NCBI GenBank assembly: GCA_937888775.1
Contig: CALAQT010000430.1
Span: forward strand, 1 to 24,225
Direction: 5' to 3'
Length of the DNA stretch: 24,225 nucleotides
Origin: an uncultured Actinomycetes bacterium
GTDB taxonomy: Bacteria > Actinomycetota > Thermoleophilia > Solirubrobacterales > Solirubrobacteraceae
Positions within the stretch are counted from its first letter, which is position 1, and every line of letters begins with the position of its first letter. The notes beneath the pieces are model-generated. The model saw nothing but the letters and a program-made list of their open reading frames with translations, was not told where the DNA came from and made no database searches. A program made the position numbers and the translations under genes. Of the stretch, positions 1-6,926 are shown piece by piece.

Positions 1-17
1 GTGTGCTCTTCCGATCT
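1..17 (+). other. Illumina adapter remnant (not genomic)
   Basis: The first 17 bases are identical to the 3' end of the standard Illumina TruSeq Read-2 adapter, which ends in GCTCTTCCGATCT. The lipoprotein reading frame on the minus strand runs in phase up to base 18, so genomic sequence appears to start there. This is a sequencing artefact and should be trimmed. It also shows that the contig ends here for technical reasons. Confidence 0.95.
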
Positions 18-137
18 GGTGCTCGTGGCGCCGCCGCCCCCGCACCCGGCGCCGGCCAGCGCGACGGCGAGTGCGGACAGCACGGCCGCGCCGCGCGTAG
101 ATCTTGCCCGAGCTGACCATGAACCAGCCGGGGTCAC
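18..137 (-). CDS. N-terminal fragment of a lipoprotein, cut by the contig end
   Basis: The minus strand from a GTG at 135-137 reads 40 codons without a stop, up to the adapter junction. The translation is a typical bacterial lipoprotein export signal. It has an Arg-containing N-region (residues 8-15), a hydrophobic stretch rich in Ala, Val and Leu (17-31), a cysteine at residue 32 in the context LAGAGC, and then a Gly-rich linker. The lipobox is slightly non-canonical but close to L-A-G-C. The mature domain is missing, so its function cannot be told. The gene is divergent from the beta-propeller lipoprotein and shares its upstream region. The start is the only sensible one in frame before the signal peptide. 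An antisense reading by chance is possible because the piece is short. Confidence 0.6.
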
Positions 138-300
138 GGCGTCACAATCGAGGTTGAGAACACGCAGCTAATGCCAGCGAGCCTAGCCAACGACACCACG
201 CCCCCAGCCGGATCCGCAGTTGTCCTGTGAGAATCCTCACCAACCGCCAAGGCGATGCGCATCGAGCGCTGACAGCCTGCCGGCCGTGCTTGTGCGCGCC
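138..300. promoter_or_regulatory. Divergent intergenic region between two lipoprotein genes
   Basis: About 160 bases separate the two divergent lipoprotein starts and should carry both promoters. I see no convincing -35/-10 pair, operator or strong Shine-Dalgarno. If the propeller gene starts at the upstream TTG (220), the gap shrinks to about 80 bases. Confidence 0.35.
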
Positions 301-1479
301 GTGACCGCCCCGGGCAGGCTGGCGCGCACGCCCGGCCTCGGGGTTGCCCTGGCCTCCGTGATGGTGGCGCTCGCGCTCGGGGGGTGCGGCGGTTCTACCC
401 GCCACCGCAGCACATCGTCGACCACGGCCAAGCTGTCGCCGCTGCCCCAGGCCGCCGTGGGCCTCGGGCGATCAACCGCAGTGAACATCTACCGCGCCGA
501 CGGGGCGGGAGACCTCAGCCCGGCCGTGCGAGGGGACCCGGCGCTGGTCTACGTGCCCAACAGCATGAGCAACACGGTCGACGTGATCAGCCAGCGGACG
601 ATGCGGATCGTCGAGCAGTTCCCCACCGGAGCGCTGCCGCAGCACGTCACGCCCTCCTATGACCTGCGGACGCTGTACGTGGACAACGACGTGGGCAACA
701 CCCTAACTCCGATCAATCCGCACACGAGCCGCCCTGGCCGCCCGATACGGGTGGAGGACCCCTACAACCTGTACTTCACCCCCGACGGCCGGTTCGCGAT
801 CGTCGTGGCCGAACGCCTGGAGCGGCTCGACTTTCGTGACCCCCGCACGATGCGCCTGGTGCACTCGCTGTCGGTGCCCGCCTGCCGTGGGGTCGATCAC
901 ATGGATTTCTCCCCCGGCGGACGCTATGCGTTCGCGAGCTGTGAGTTCGCCGGCCGGATGATCGAGGTCGACCTCCGGACCCAACGGGTGCTCCGGACGT
1001 TGGTGCTCGACCGCGGGCTGGCCAGCCCCCAGGATGTCAAGCTGTCCCCCGACGGTCGCACGCTCTACACCGCCGACCAGCTGAACGGCGGCCTGTGGGA
1101 GATCAACCCGTCGACGTTCCGGGTGATCGGCTTCCTCAAGACCGGCGCGGGCGCCCACGGGCTCTACCCGAGCCGCAACGCCCGGTTCCTGTACGTCTCC
1201 AACCGCCAGGCGGGGTCGATCTCGGTCGTCAGCTTCCGGACCCGGCGCGTGGTCAAGACCTGGCAACTGCCGTTACCCGCCAGCCCTGACATGGGCGGCG
1301 TGTCGGCCGACGGCAGCACGCTATGGCTGAGCGGGCGCTACAACGCGGTTGTCTACGCGATCGATACCCGCACGGGCCACCTGCGCGCAACGATCCCCGT
1401 CGGCCAGGGCCCCCACGGGCTGTGCGTGTGGCCCCAGCCGGGGACCTACTCGCTTGGGCACACCGGCATCCTGCGCTGA
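301..1479 (+). CDS. YVTN/YncE-type beta-propeller lipoprotein
   Basis: This is a predicted exported lipoprotein with a seven-bladed-type beta-propeller. The frame is open from a TTG at 220, but that start would put 36 residues ahead of the hydrophobic core. The GTG at 301 gives a normal 28-residue signal ending in ALALGGC, so I chose it. After a Ser/Thr-rich linker come repeated blades of the YVTN family. Each has an 'xPDGRxxY' or 'SPGGRYAF' turn and a 'V..I...T..V......G..P' strand pattern, for example around nt 541-640, 895-990, 1030-1110 and 1330-1420. Such proteins are usually extracytoplasmic scaffolds or binding proteins, and no catalytic motif is visible. The ligand is unknown. The same fold recurs as the N-terminal half of the large protein at 4281-6908, which suggests a shared envelope theme. 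Confidence 0.85.
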   Translation: MTAPGRLARTPGLGVALASVMVALALGGCGGSTRHRSTSSTTAKLSPLPQAAVGLGRSTAVNIYRADGAGDLSPAVRGDPALVYVPNSMSNTVDVISQRTMRIVEQFPTGALPQHVTPSYDLRTLYVDNDVGNTLTPINPHTSRPGRPIRVEDPYNLYFTPDGRFAIVVAERLERLDFRDPRTMRLVHSLSVPACRGVDHMDFSPGGRYAFASCEFAGRMIEVDLRTQRVLRTLVLDRGLASPQDVKLSPDGRTLYTADQLNGGLWEINPSTFRVIGFLKTGAGAHGLYPSRNARFLYVSNRQAGSISVVSFRTRRVVKTWQLPLPASPDMGGVSADGSTLWLSGRYNAVVYAIDTRTGHLRATIPVGQGPHGLCVWPQPGTYSLGHTGILR

Positions 1480-1533
1480 CGCCAGCCGGCGGTGCGACCG
1501 GACTGACGGCGACGACCACTTAGGATCCGCAGC

Positions 1534-2355
1534 GTGTCGTCCGCGCCCGGGATAACGGTTGTGGGATCGGCGAACGTCGATCTCGTTGCCCGTTGCGAGC
1601 GGCTGCCGCGTCCGGGCGAGACGGTTACCGATGCGGTGTTTGAGCGTGTCCCGGGTGGTAAGGGCGCGAATCAGGCCGTCGCGGCAGCGCGACTCGGTGC
1701 TCGGGTGCGGTTCGTCGGGCGAGTCGGTGTGGATGATCTGGTGTTGGGATCGCTGAAGCGAGAGGGCGTCGACACCACTGGCGTCGTGCGCGACGAAGGA
1801 GAGAGCGGCGTCGCGCTGATCCTGGTCGAGACGAGCGGCGAGAACGTGATCGTGGTCGCGCCGGGGGCGAACCGGCGGCTGACTCCCGGCGACGTGGAGG
1901 TGGGCGAGGCTGACGCGGTCATGTGCCAGCAGGAGATCCCGAGCGCGGTGGTCGCCGCGGCGGCTGCCGGGGCACGTTTCTTCTGCTTGAACGCTGCACC
2001 CGCGCGAGGCCCGCTGGTGCTCGAGCCCGACCTGCTGGTCGTCAACCCCTACGAGTACGAGCTCGTAGGTCCTTACCTCGGGCTGGTCGCGTTGACCTTG
2101 GGCGCGGAGGGCGCGGTGCTGCTGCAGGGCGGCCGGGAGGTCGCCCGGGCACGGCCGCCGCGCATCAAAGCGGTGGACGGCACGGCAGCCGGCGACGCGT
2201 TCTGCGCAGCACTGGTCGTGGCGCTGCTGCAGGGCAAGGAGCGCTCGGAAGCGCTGGGGTGGGCCTGCGCCGCCGGGGCGCTCGCGGCTTCTCGCCCAGG
2301 CGCGCAACCCTCGCTGCCAACGGCAGCCGAGGTGGACGCCATCATCGCCCCATGA
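1534..2355 (+). CDS. rbsK: Ribokinase (PfkB family), short form
   Basis: It phosphorylates D-ribose to ribose-5-phosphate with ATP in the cytoplasm. Visible PfkB signatures are GSANVDLV at residues 11-18, the ribokinase sugar-binding motif GGKGANQA (41-48), an N-x-x-E Mg/phosphate motif (N171-E174), a TLGAEG nucleotide-binding turn (188-193) and the C-terminal signature DGTAAGDAF (215-223) with catalytic base D221. The canonical form is DTTGAGDAF, so G216 and A218 are unusual. At 273 residues it is shorter than typical ribokinases (about 300-310). The missing stretch lies between N-x-x-E and TLG, where only some 14 residues are present. The start is the GTG at 1534. Its stop overlaps the nucleoside hydrolase start (ATGA), so the two are translationally coupled, and ribose released by the hydrolase is the likely substrate. 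Another PfkB sugar or nucleoside kinase is possible. Confidence 0.9.
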   Translation: MSSAPGITVVGSANVDLVARCERLPRPGETVTDAVFERVPGGKGANQAVAAARLGARVRFVGRVGVDDLVLGSLKREGVDTTGVVRDEGESGVALILVETSGENVIVVAPGANRRLTPGDVEVGEADAVMCQQEIPSAVVAAAAAGARFFCLNAAPARGPLVLEPDLLVVNPYEYELVGPYLGLVALTLGAEGAVLLQGGREVARARPPRIKAVDGTAAGDAFCAALVVALLQGKERSEALGWACAAGALAASRPGAQPSLPTAAEVDAIIAP

Positions 2356-3278
2356 CGGACATCATCCTCGACTGCGACCCTGGCCACGACGATGCGATCG
2401 CGCTCCTGCTGGCGCTCGCCAGCCCCGAGGTAGCGCTGCTCGGCGTGACCACGGTCTCCGGCAACCAGACGCTCGACAAGACGACGGCAAACGCGATCCG
2501 CGTCCTTGACCATGTCGGCCACGGCGAGATCGCGGTCGCCGCCGGCGCGCCGCGCCCCCTGGTCCGCGAGCGCCACGTCGCCGCGCATGTGCACGGCGAA
2601 ACCGGGCTCGACGGGCCAGACTTGCCGCCGCCATCCAGAGCCCCCGAGCCCGCGCACGCGATCGACTGGATCGCGACGGCCCTGGTCGCCAATCCACGTC
2701 CCGTCACGCTGGTTGCGACTGGGCCGCTGACGAACATCGCGCTGTTCCTGGCACGCTATCCGGAACTAACGACGAGAGTCGAGCGGATCGTGCTGATGGG
2801 CGGGGCGATCGCCGAGGGCAACGCGACACCGGCCGCCGAGTTCAACATCTGGGCCGATCCCGAGGCGGCACACCGCGTGTTCGCCAGTGGGATCGACCTC
2901 ACGATGGCCGGGCTCGACGTCACCCACCAGGCGCTGATGACACCTGTCCACACCGAGCGGCTCGCGGGCGCCGGCACCGCCGGCAAGCTGGTCGCCGATC
3001 TATATGACTTCTACGCCCAGTTTCATCAGCGCCAGTACGGCTGGAAGGGGGCGCCCGTGCACGACGCCGTCGCGATGGCACACGTGATCGACGTCACGCT
3101 GCTCAACACCAAGCACTGCGGCGTGATCATCGACACCGGCCCCGAGCTCTCCCGCGGTCGCACCCACGTTGATCTCTCGGGGCGCGCGGGGTGGGAGCCC
3201 AACTGCCACGTGGCGGTAGCCATCGACTCCGAGCGCTTCCTCGAGCTCCTGATCAGCCGGATCAGCGCGCTTGGCTGA
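2352..3278 (+). CDS. Inosine/uridine-preferring nucleoside hydrolase
   Basis: It cleaves the N-glycosidic bond of ribonucleosides to free base plus ribose. The N-terminal Ca2+/ribose-binding motif of the IU-NH family is clear: DCDPGHDDA at residues 7-15, matching the family DxDPGxDDA. Further signatures are the ATGPLTNIA segment (around 120-128), the MGG segment near 150, the EFNIWADPEAA segment near 165-175, and the C-terminal metal/active-site pair H237-D238. The length of 308 residues is normal. The frame is open upstream to 1923, but the family N-terminus starts exactly at ATG 2352, which overlaps the ribokinase stop by four bases. It forms a two-gene nucleoside-catabolism operon with the ribokinase. 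Substrate preference (purine or pyrimidine) cannot be read from the sequence. Confidence 0.95.
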   Translation: MTDIILDCDPGHDDAIALLLALASPEVALLGVTTVSGNQTLDKTTANAIRVLDHVGHGEIAVAAGAPRPLVRERHVAAHVHGETGLDGPDLPPPSRAPEPAHAIDWIATALVANPRPVTLVATGPLTNIALFLARYPELTTRVERIVLMGGAIAEGNATPAAEFNIWADPEAAHRVFASGIDLTMAGLDVTHQALMTPVHTERLAGAGTAGKLVADLYDFYAQFHQRQYGWKGAPVHDAVAMAHVIDVTLLNTKHCGVIIDTGPELSRGRTHVDLSGRAGWEPNCHVAVAIDSERFLELLISRISALG

Positions 3279-3371
3279 CGCCAACGTGTTCCGCGGACAG
3301 CGACCTCGTCCTCAGGCCAGTTGTCGAGCAGTTGCGCGAGAGATCGTCCGGCCCGGCGAAGATATGGGTTG

Positions 3372-3848
3372 ATGAGAGCCTTCGCGCGGCCCTTTCGCAG
3401 GCGCTGGTTTGCTGACCTCAAGGCCGAGGCGCTGGCTTGGTGGGTAAGCACGGCCTCAGCCCAGACGCTCCAGTGGGTCATGCGCAGCCGGCTCCGCGGC
3501 CTGCTGTTGTGGCAGATCTTCCGCACGATACGTCAGCGCGCACAGCCCGATATGCGCCTCAATGCGGTCGTGGAGTTCAGGATCACGGGCCGGCGGGACG
3601 GCGGCACCGACCGCTACCAGCTCATACTCGCCGACGGCCGGTGCAGGACATCAAGACGCGGCGAACACAAGGCAGCGTTGACGCTGGAGCTTTCACCGTT
3701 GGCGTTCCTGCAACTGGTGGGCGGTGTCACGAGCGCCCAACGACTCATGATCACCCGCAGACTCAAGCTGCGCGGTGACCTCATGCTCGCCCTGGCCCTC
3801 CCGACCGCACTCAGGATTCCCAGGCGCCGCCCGCGACCGCTCAAATGA
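3372..3848 (+). CDS. SCP2 sterol-binding-like domain protein
   Basis: This 158-residue protein starts with a basic segment and a helix, followed by a C-terminal part (about 70-150) with the pattern of SCP2 lipid-binding domains. That pattern is a strand '..VVEFRITG', a short turn, 'YQLILADGRC', a paired strand '..AALTLELSPLAFLQLVGG', then 'LKLRGDLMLAL'. In known families this fold binds lipids or acyl chains in a hydrophobic tunnel; no enzyme activity is implied. I chose ATG 3372 over an upstream in-frame start at 3321 because the earlier residues look like non-coding read-through. No strong Shine-Dalgarno is visible. It is followed tail to tail, with an 8-base overlap, by the broken SDR fragment on the other strand. 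The family call rests on pattern, not on a catalytic residue. Confidence 0.65.
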   Translation: MRAFARPFRRRWFADLKAEALAWWVSTASAQTLQWVMRSRLRGLLLWQIFRTIRQRAQPDMRLNAVVEFRITGRRDGGTDRYQLILADGRCRTSRRGEHKAALTLELSPLAFLQLVGGVTSAQRLMITRRLKLRGDLMLALALPTALRIPRRRPRPLK

Positions 3849-4068
3849 CCGCCGTAATCCCGATGCCGTTCACGCAGATTCCGTGCGAGGCCCAGTACGC
3901 GCACATCCCGCGGGTGAGCATCTTCAGCGCCCCCTTGGTGGCCGCATAGGGAGCGATGGTCGGTCTGGCCAGCTCGCTCTGCAACGAGCAGACGTTGATG
4001 ATCTTGCCGGCGCCGCGACTGAGCATCCGGGCTCCAACCGCGGCGGCCACGGACCGGACGCGCCCCAA
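3841..4068 (-). pseudogene. Internal fragment of a short-chain dehydrogenase (gluconate 5-dehydrogenase-like)
   Basis: From about 4053 to 3841 the minus strand encodes a well-conserved middle piece of a classical SDR. It has the 'GAGKIINVCS' strand with catalytic Ser, the 'YAATKGALKML' helix with the Tyr-x-x-x-Lys pair, and 'HGICVNGI', which in intact enzymes precedes the PGY turn. The roughly 120 N-terminal residues with the Rossmann TGxxxGIG motif are absent. The reading frame ends five codons after the VNGI segment, so the C-terminal part is absent too. An SDR without its cofactor-binding half cannot work, so this is a remnant. The 'SLQSELARP' wording after the Ser resembles gluconate 5-dehydrogenase-type SDRs. 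The retained catalytic residues suggest the loss is recent. Confidence 0.8.
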
Positions 4069-4097
4069 GCCCTCGGCGGTGCAGCCGCTTGTCTTGG

Positions 4098-4247
4098 CTA
4101 CTCGGCCATTCCCGTATCGATCCAGCGGGCGAACGCCTCGATCTTCTCGTCGGGCCGCTTGCCGCAGACCAGCGAGACCAACTTCACGAGTTGCGCTCGC
4201 GGGTGATCGAACTCTGAGCGGGCCGTTTCGTCACGCTTGGATAACAC
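4098..4247 (-). CDS. Small hypothetical protein (49 aa) or gene fragment
   Basis: The minus strand from GTG 4247 to TAG 4098 encodes 49 residues with a composition unlike the arginine/proline-rich shadow frames around it. It has alternating acidic and basic residues, aliphatic runs (QLVKLVSLV at about 20-28) and an amphipathic C-terminal helix (EKIEAFARWID). An in-frame stop lies a few codons upstream, so this is either a complete small gene or the stub of a longer one. A weak GAGAG lies about 5-9 bases before the start. I do not recognise a family. It sits just upstream of the broken SDR on the same strand and is divergent from the phosphoesterase gene. Confidence 0.4.
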   Translation of the reverse strand: MLSKRDETARSEFDHPRAQLVKLVSLVCGKRPDEKIEAFARWIDTGMAE

Positions 4248-4266
4248 GAACTCTCGCGCCGTTCGT

Positions 4267-4272
4267 TATATT
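4267..4272 (+). promoter_or_regulatory. Possible -10 element for a nearly leaderless transcript
   Basis: TATATT matches the TATAAT consensus at five of six positions and ends 8 bases before the TTG start of the phosphoesterase gene. No Shine-Dalgarno is seen before that start. In high-GC actinobacteria this spacing is compatible with leaderless transcription. No good -35 is present at 16-18 bases upstream. Confidence 0.3.
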
Positions 4273-4280
4273 CACGTGAC

Positions 4281-6908
4281 TTGGTCAGGTTTCGAAGCCT
4301 CCGCATCTTGATCGGGCTGGCGGTCGCGGTGGGCTTGGCCGGGGCGGCCATCGCCGCGAGCTCGGTCAGCACGGGCCGAATCGGCCCTTCCTTGCACATG
4401 ACCGGCAACGGCCGGCTGCTGGCGCCGCCGGGCCAGCTGGTGACGCTCGGTGATTTCCCCACCGGCGGCGCACTCACGCCCGATGGGCGCTTTTACTGGA
4501 CCGTGTCAACCGGGAGGGGGTTGAACGACATCCGGATCGTCGCCGTCGGCCTAAAGCACCCTCGGGTGATCCAGATCCTGCCGCTCCCCGGCGCCTCTGG
4601 CGGCATTGCCATCGACGGTAAGCGGTCGCGCGTGTATGTGTCGGGCGTCCCGGACTCGACTGACACCGACGAGCGGCGGCCCGGGCTCCCCGGTCGCGGC
4701 GGCGACGTGATCCACGTCTTCCGCTACGACCGCCACAGCGGCATCGCCGCCGAGACGGGAACGATCGCCGTGCCACCGCCGCCGTCAGCGGCGGTCCCGC
4801 AGGCCTTTCCGCCGCAGAAGTCCGGCCACGAATCGTGGCCCGACCGGCTCGCCGTCTCGCCCAACGGTCAGACGCTGCTCGTGCCCCTCAATCTCGCCGA
4901 CGCGGCGGCCGTGGTCGATACGAGCTCGCACGCGGTCCGTTACGTCCCCACGGGTGCGTATCCATACGGGGCGGCGATCTTGCCCGACGGCCGGACCGGG
5001 CTGGTCTCGAACGAGGGACCGGGCACCGTATCGATGATCGCGCTTGCCAGCGCGACCAAGATCAAGGACATCCAAGCAGGCGCGAACCTCTCCCATCCGG
5101 AGGGAATCGCGCTCAACCCCAGAACGTCGCGCGCGTATGTGGCGATCGCCAACGAGAACCAGGTCGCCGTCATCAACACAAAAAGCATGACGCTCGACAA
5201 GGTCCTCTCGGTCGAGCGTCCGCAGGGCGGAGGGGAGTCGCCGGTAGCGGTGGCGGTAACACCAAATGGTCGCCGGCTCGTCGTCGCCGAGGCAGCTGCA
5301 GACGAGCTCGCCGTGTTCGCACTGCCGTCGGGAACACGGCTCGGCCGGATCCCGACCGCAGCCTATCCCGCCGACGTTCAGGCGACGAGCACGCGCCTGC
5401 TGTGGATCGCGGCTAAGGGACTCGGCGCCGGACCTAACCGGAACGGCCCGAATCCGCTCGCAACCAACGACAACAACCTACTCGCGCACCCCGGCAGCGC
5501 CGTGCTCAGCTCAGGCCGCGCTGGCATTCTGCCCTTCCCGAGCGACCGACAGATCAGTCAGTTCACCGTGGGCGCAAACCGCCAGTTGATCCCAACCAAC
5601 TTCGAGCGTGCGCCGAGCGGCACTCCGCTGCGCCCCGGCGGTCCGATCAAGCACGTGTTCTTCATCATCCGGGAGAACCGCACCTACGACCAGGTCCTCG
5701 GCGATGACAGCCGCGGCGACGGCGACCCGGCGCTGACGCTGTTCGGCAAGCGGATCACCCCCAACATGCACGCGCTCGTGCGCCGCTTCCCGCTGCTCGA
5801 CCACGTCTACGCCAACTCCGAGGCGTCGATCGACGGCCACTTCTGGACCAGCGCCGCCGCCGTATCCGACTACGTACAGAAGAACTGGCAGCAGAACTAC
5901 GCGGGTCGCAACCGCCCCTACGACTTCGGCGCGTACACGATCAGCTGGCCCGGAACCGGGTTCCTGTTCGACCGCGCGCAGCGCCAGGGCATCTCCTACT
6001 TCAACTACGGCGAGGTGATCGCCGGCACGGTGCCGCCGAACGTGCTGAAGGTGCTTGGGGTGACCGACAAGGACATCGGCCCGGCGCAGGCCAAGCTCGA
6101 GAACCAGAAGTTCGCCCATTCGAACCTCGGATATCCGTTCGGCTGTTATCCGAACGACATCTCGATCGGCACCGATTCGATCGCCGCCACGCTTGCGCAC
6201 ACTCAGAGGGAGACGTTCGACTCCTCGATTCCGCCCGGTGCCTCGCCGAGCTCGGAGTCGCGCTTCTCTTGCTTCGAACAGGCCTTCGACCAGCAGGTCG
6301 CGGCCGGCACGGTGCCCGCGTTCAACTACCTTGTGCTGCCGAGCGACCACACCAACGGCGTCCAGCCGGGGGCGCGCACGCCGCGGTCGATGGTGGCCGA
6401 AAATGACTACGGCCTCGGGCAGATCGTCGACCTGATCTCGCACTCGACCGTGTGGCGCTCCTCGGCGATCTTCGTGATCGAGGACGACTCGCAGGACGGC
6501 GCTGACCACGTGGACGCCCACCGCATGCCCGCGGGCGTGTTCAGCCCTTACGCCAAGCGCGGAGCTGTCATCCACACGCGTTACGACATGCTGTCGGTGA
6601 TCCGCTCGATTGAGCTGATCCTCGGCATGAAGCCGCTCGGGTTCGCGGACGCGGTCGCGACCCCGATGTACGACGTGTTCCAGACGACCGGATCGAACTC
6701 GGCGCCGTACGACGTCCGCGCTCCGACCTACCCGCTACTCGACCGCAACGCCAATACGGCGGCCAACCGCGCACTGACCCGCGGCTACGACTTCATCCAT
6801 CGCGACCGAGTCCCGCAGGACGTGTTCGACAGGGTCCTGTGGTACTCAGTCCACGGCACCGGCTCCCAGCCGCCCCCGCCCGGTCCGGGTGCAATCCGCG
6901 GCCAATGA
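4281..6908 (+). CDS. Secreted YncE-like beta-propeller / phosphoesterase fusion
   Basis: This 875-residue two-domain exported protein starts at TTG 4281 with a classic signal peptide: basic residues RFRSLR, a hydrophobic core, and an Ala-rich cleavage region around 25. Residues of about 45-400 form a YVTN/YncE propeller with repeated 'SPNGQTLLVPLN', 'LPDGRTGLVSNE' and 'NPRTSRAYVAIA'-type blades. Residues of about 455-800 are a phosphoesterase-family (PF04185) domain of the acid-phosphatase/phospholipase-C type. It begins HVFFIIRENRTYD at 458-470, with the metal-binding E465-N466-R467, and continues with an EDDSQDGADHVDAHR metal/substrate segment at 734-748. Databases name such fusions bifunctional YncE/alkaline-phosphatase-family proteins. 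Likely action is outside the membrane on phosphate esters or phospholipids; the actual substrate is unknown. It appears to be a single-gene transcription unit. Confidence 0.9.
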   Translation: MVRFRSLRILIGLAVAVGLAGAAIAASSVSTGRIGPSLHMTGNGRLLAPPGQLVTLGDFPTGGALTPDGRFYWTVSTGRGLNDIRIVAVGLKHPRVIQILPLPGASGGIAIDGKRSRVYVSGVPDSTDTDERRPGLPGRGGDVIHVFRYDRHSGIAAETGTIAVPPPPSAAVPQAFPPQKSGHESWPDRLAVSPNGQTLLVPLNLADAAAVVDTSSHAVRYVPTGAYPYGAAILPDGRTGLVSNEGPGTVSMIALASATKIKDIQAGANLSHPEGIALNPRTSRAYVAIANENQVAVINTKSMTLDKVLSVERPQGGGESPVAVAVTPNGRRLVVAEAAADELAVFALPSGTRLGRIPTAAYPADVQATSTRLLWIAAKGLGAGPNRNGPNPLATNDNNLLAHPGSAVLSSGRAGILPFPSDRQISQFTVGANRQLIPTNFERAPSGTPLRPGGPIKHVFFIIRENRTYDQVLGDDSRGDGDPALTLFGKRITPNMHALVRRFPLLDHVYANSEASIDGHFWTSAAAVSDYVQKNWQQNYAGRNRPYDFGAYTISWPGTGFLFDRAQRQGISYFNYGEVIAGTVPPNVLKVLGVTDKDIGPAQAKLENQKFAHSNLGYPFGCYPNDISIGTDSIAATLAHTQRETFDSSIPPGASPSSESRFSCFEQAFDQQVAAGTVPAFNYLVLPSDHTNGVQPGARTPRSMVAENDYGLGQIVDLISHSTVWRSSAIFVIEDDSQDGADHVDAHRMPAGVFSPYAKRGAVIHTRYDMLSVIRSIELILGMKPLGFADAVATPMYDVFQTTGSNSAPYDVRAPTYPLLDRNANTAANRALTRGYDFIHRDRVPQDVFDRVLWYSVHGTGSQPPPPGPGAIRGQ

Positions 6909-6926
6909 CGCCAATCGCACGATGAG

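Noticed and set aside
703..1266. Long minus-strand open frame antisense to the propeller lipoprotein
   Set aside because: It is an antisense shadow in GC-rich DNA. The translation is Arg/Val/Glu/His-rich with no family pattern, while the plus frame has clear propeller repeats.
1923..2351. N-terminal extension of the nucleoside hydrolase frame
   Set aside because: The extension is Arg/Gly-rich and overlaps the ribokinase coding frame. The family N-terminus begins at ATG 2352.
5511..6575. 354-codon minus-strand frame antisense to the phosphoesterase
   Set aside because: It lies opposite conserved phosphoesterase motifs, and its own translation is repetitive in Arg, Val and Asp without domains.
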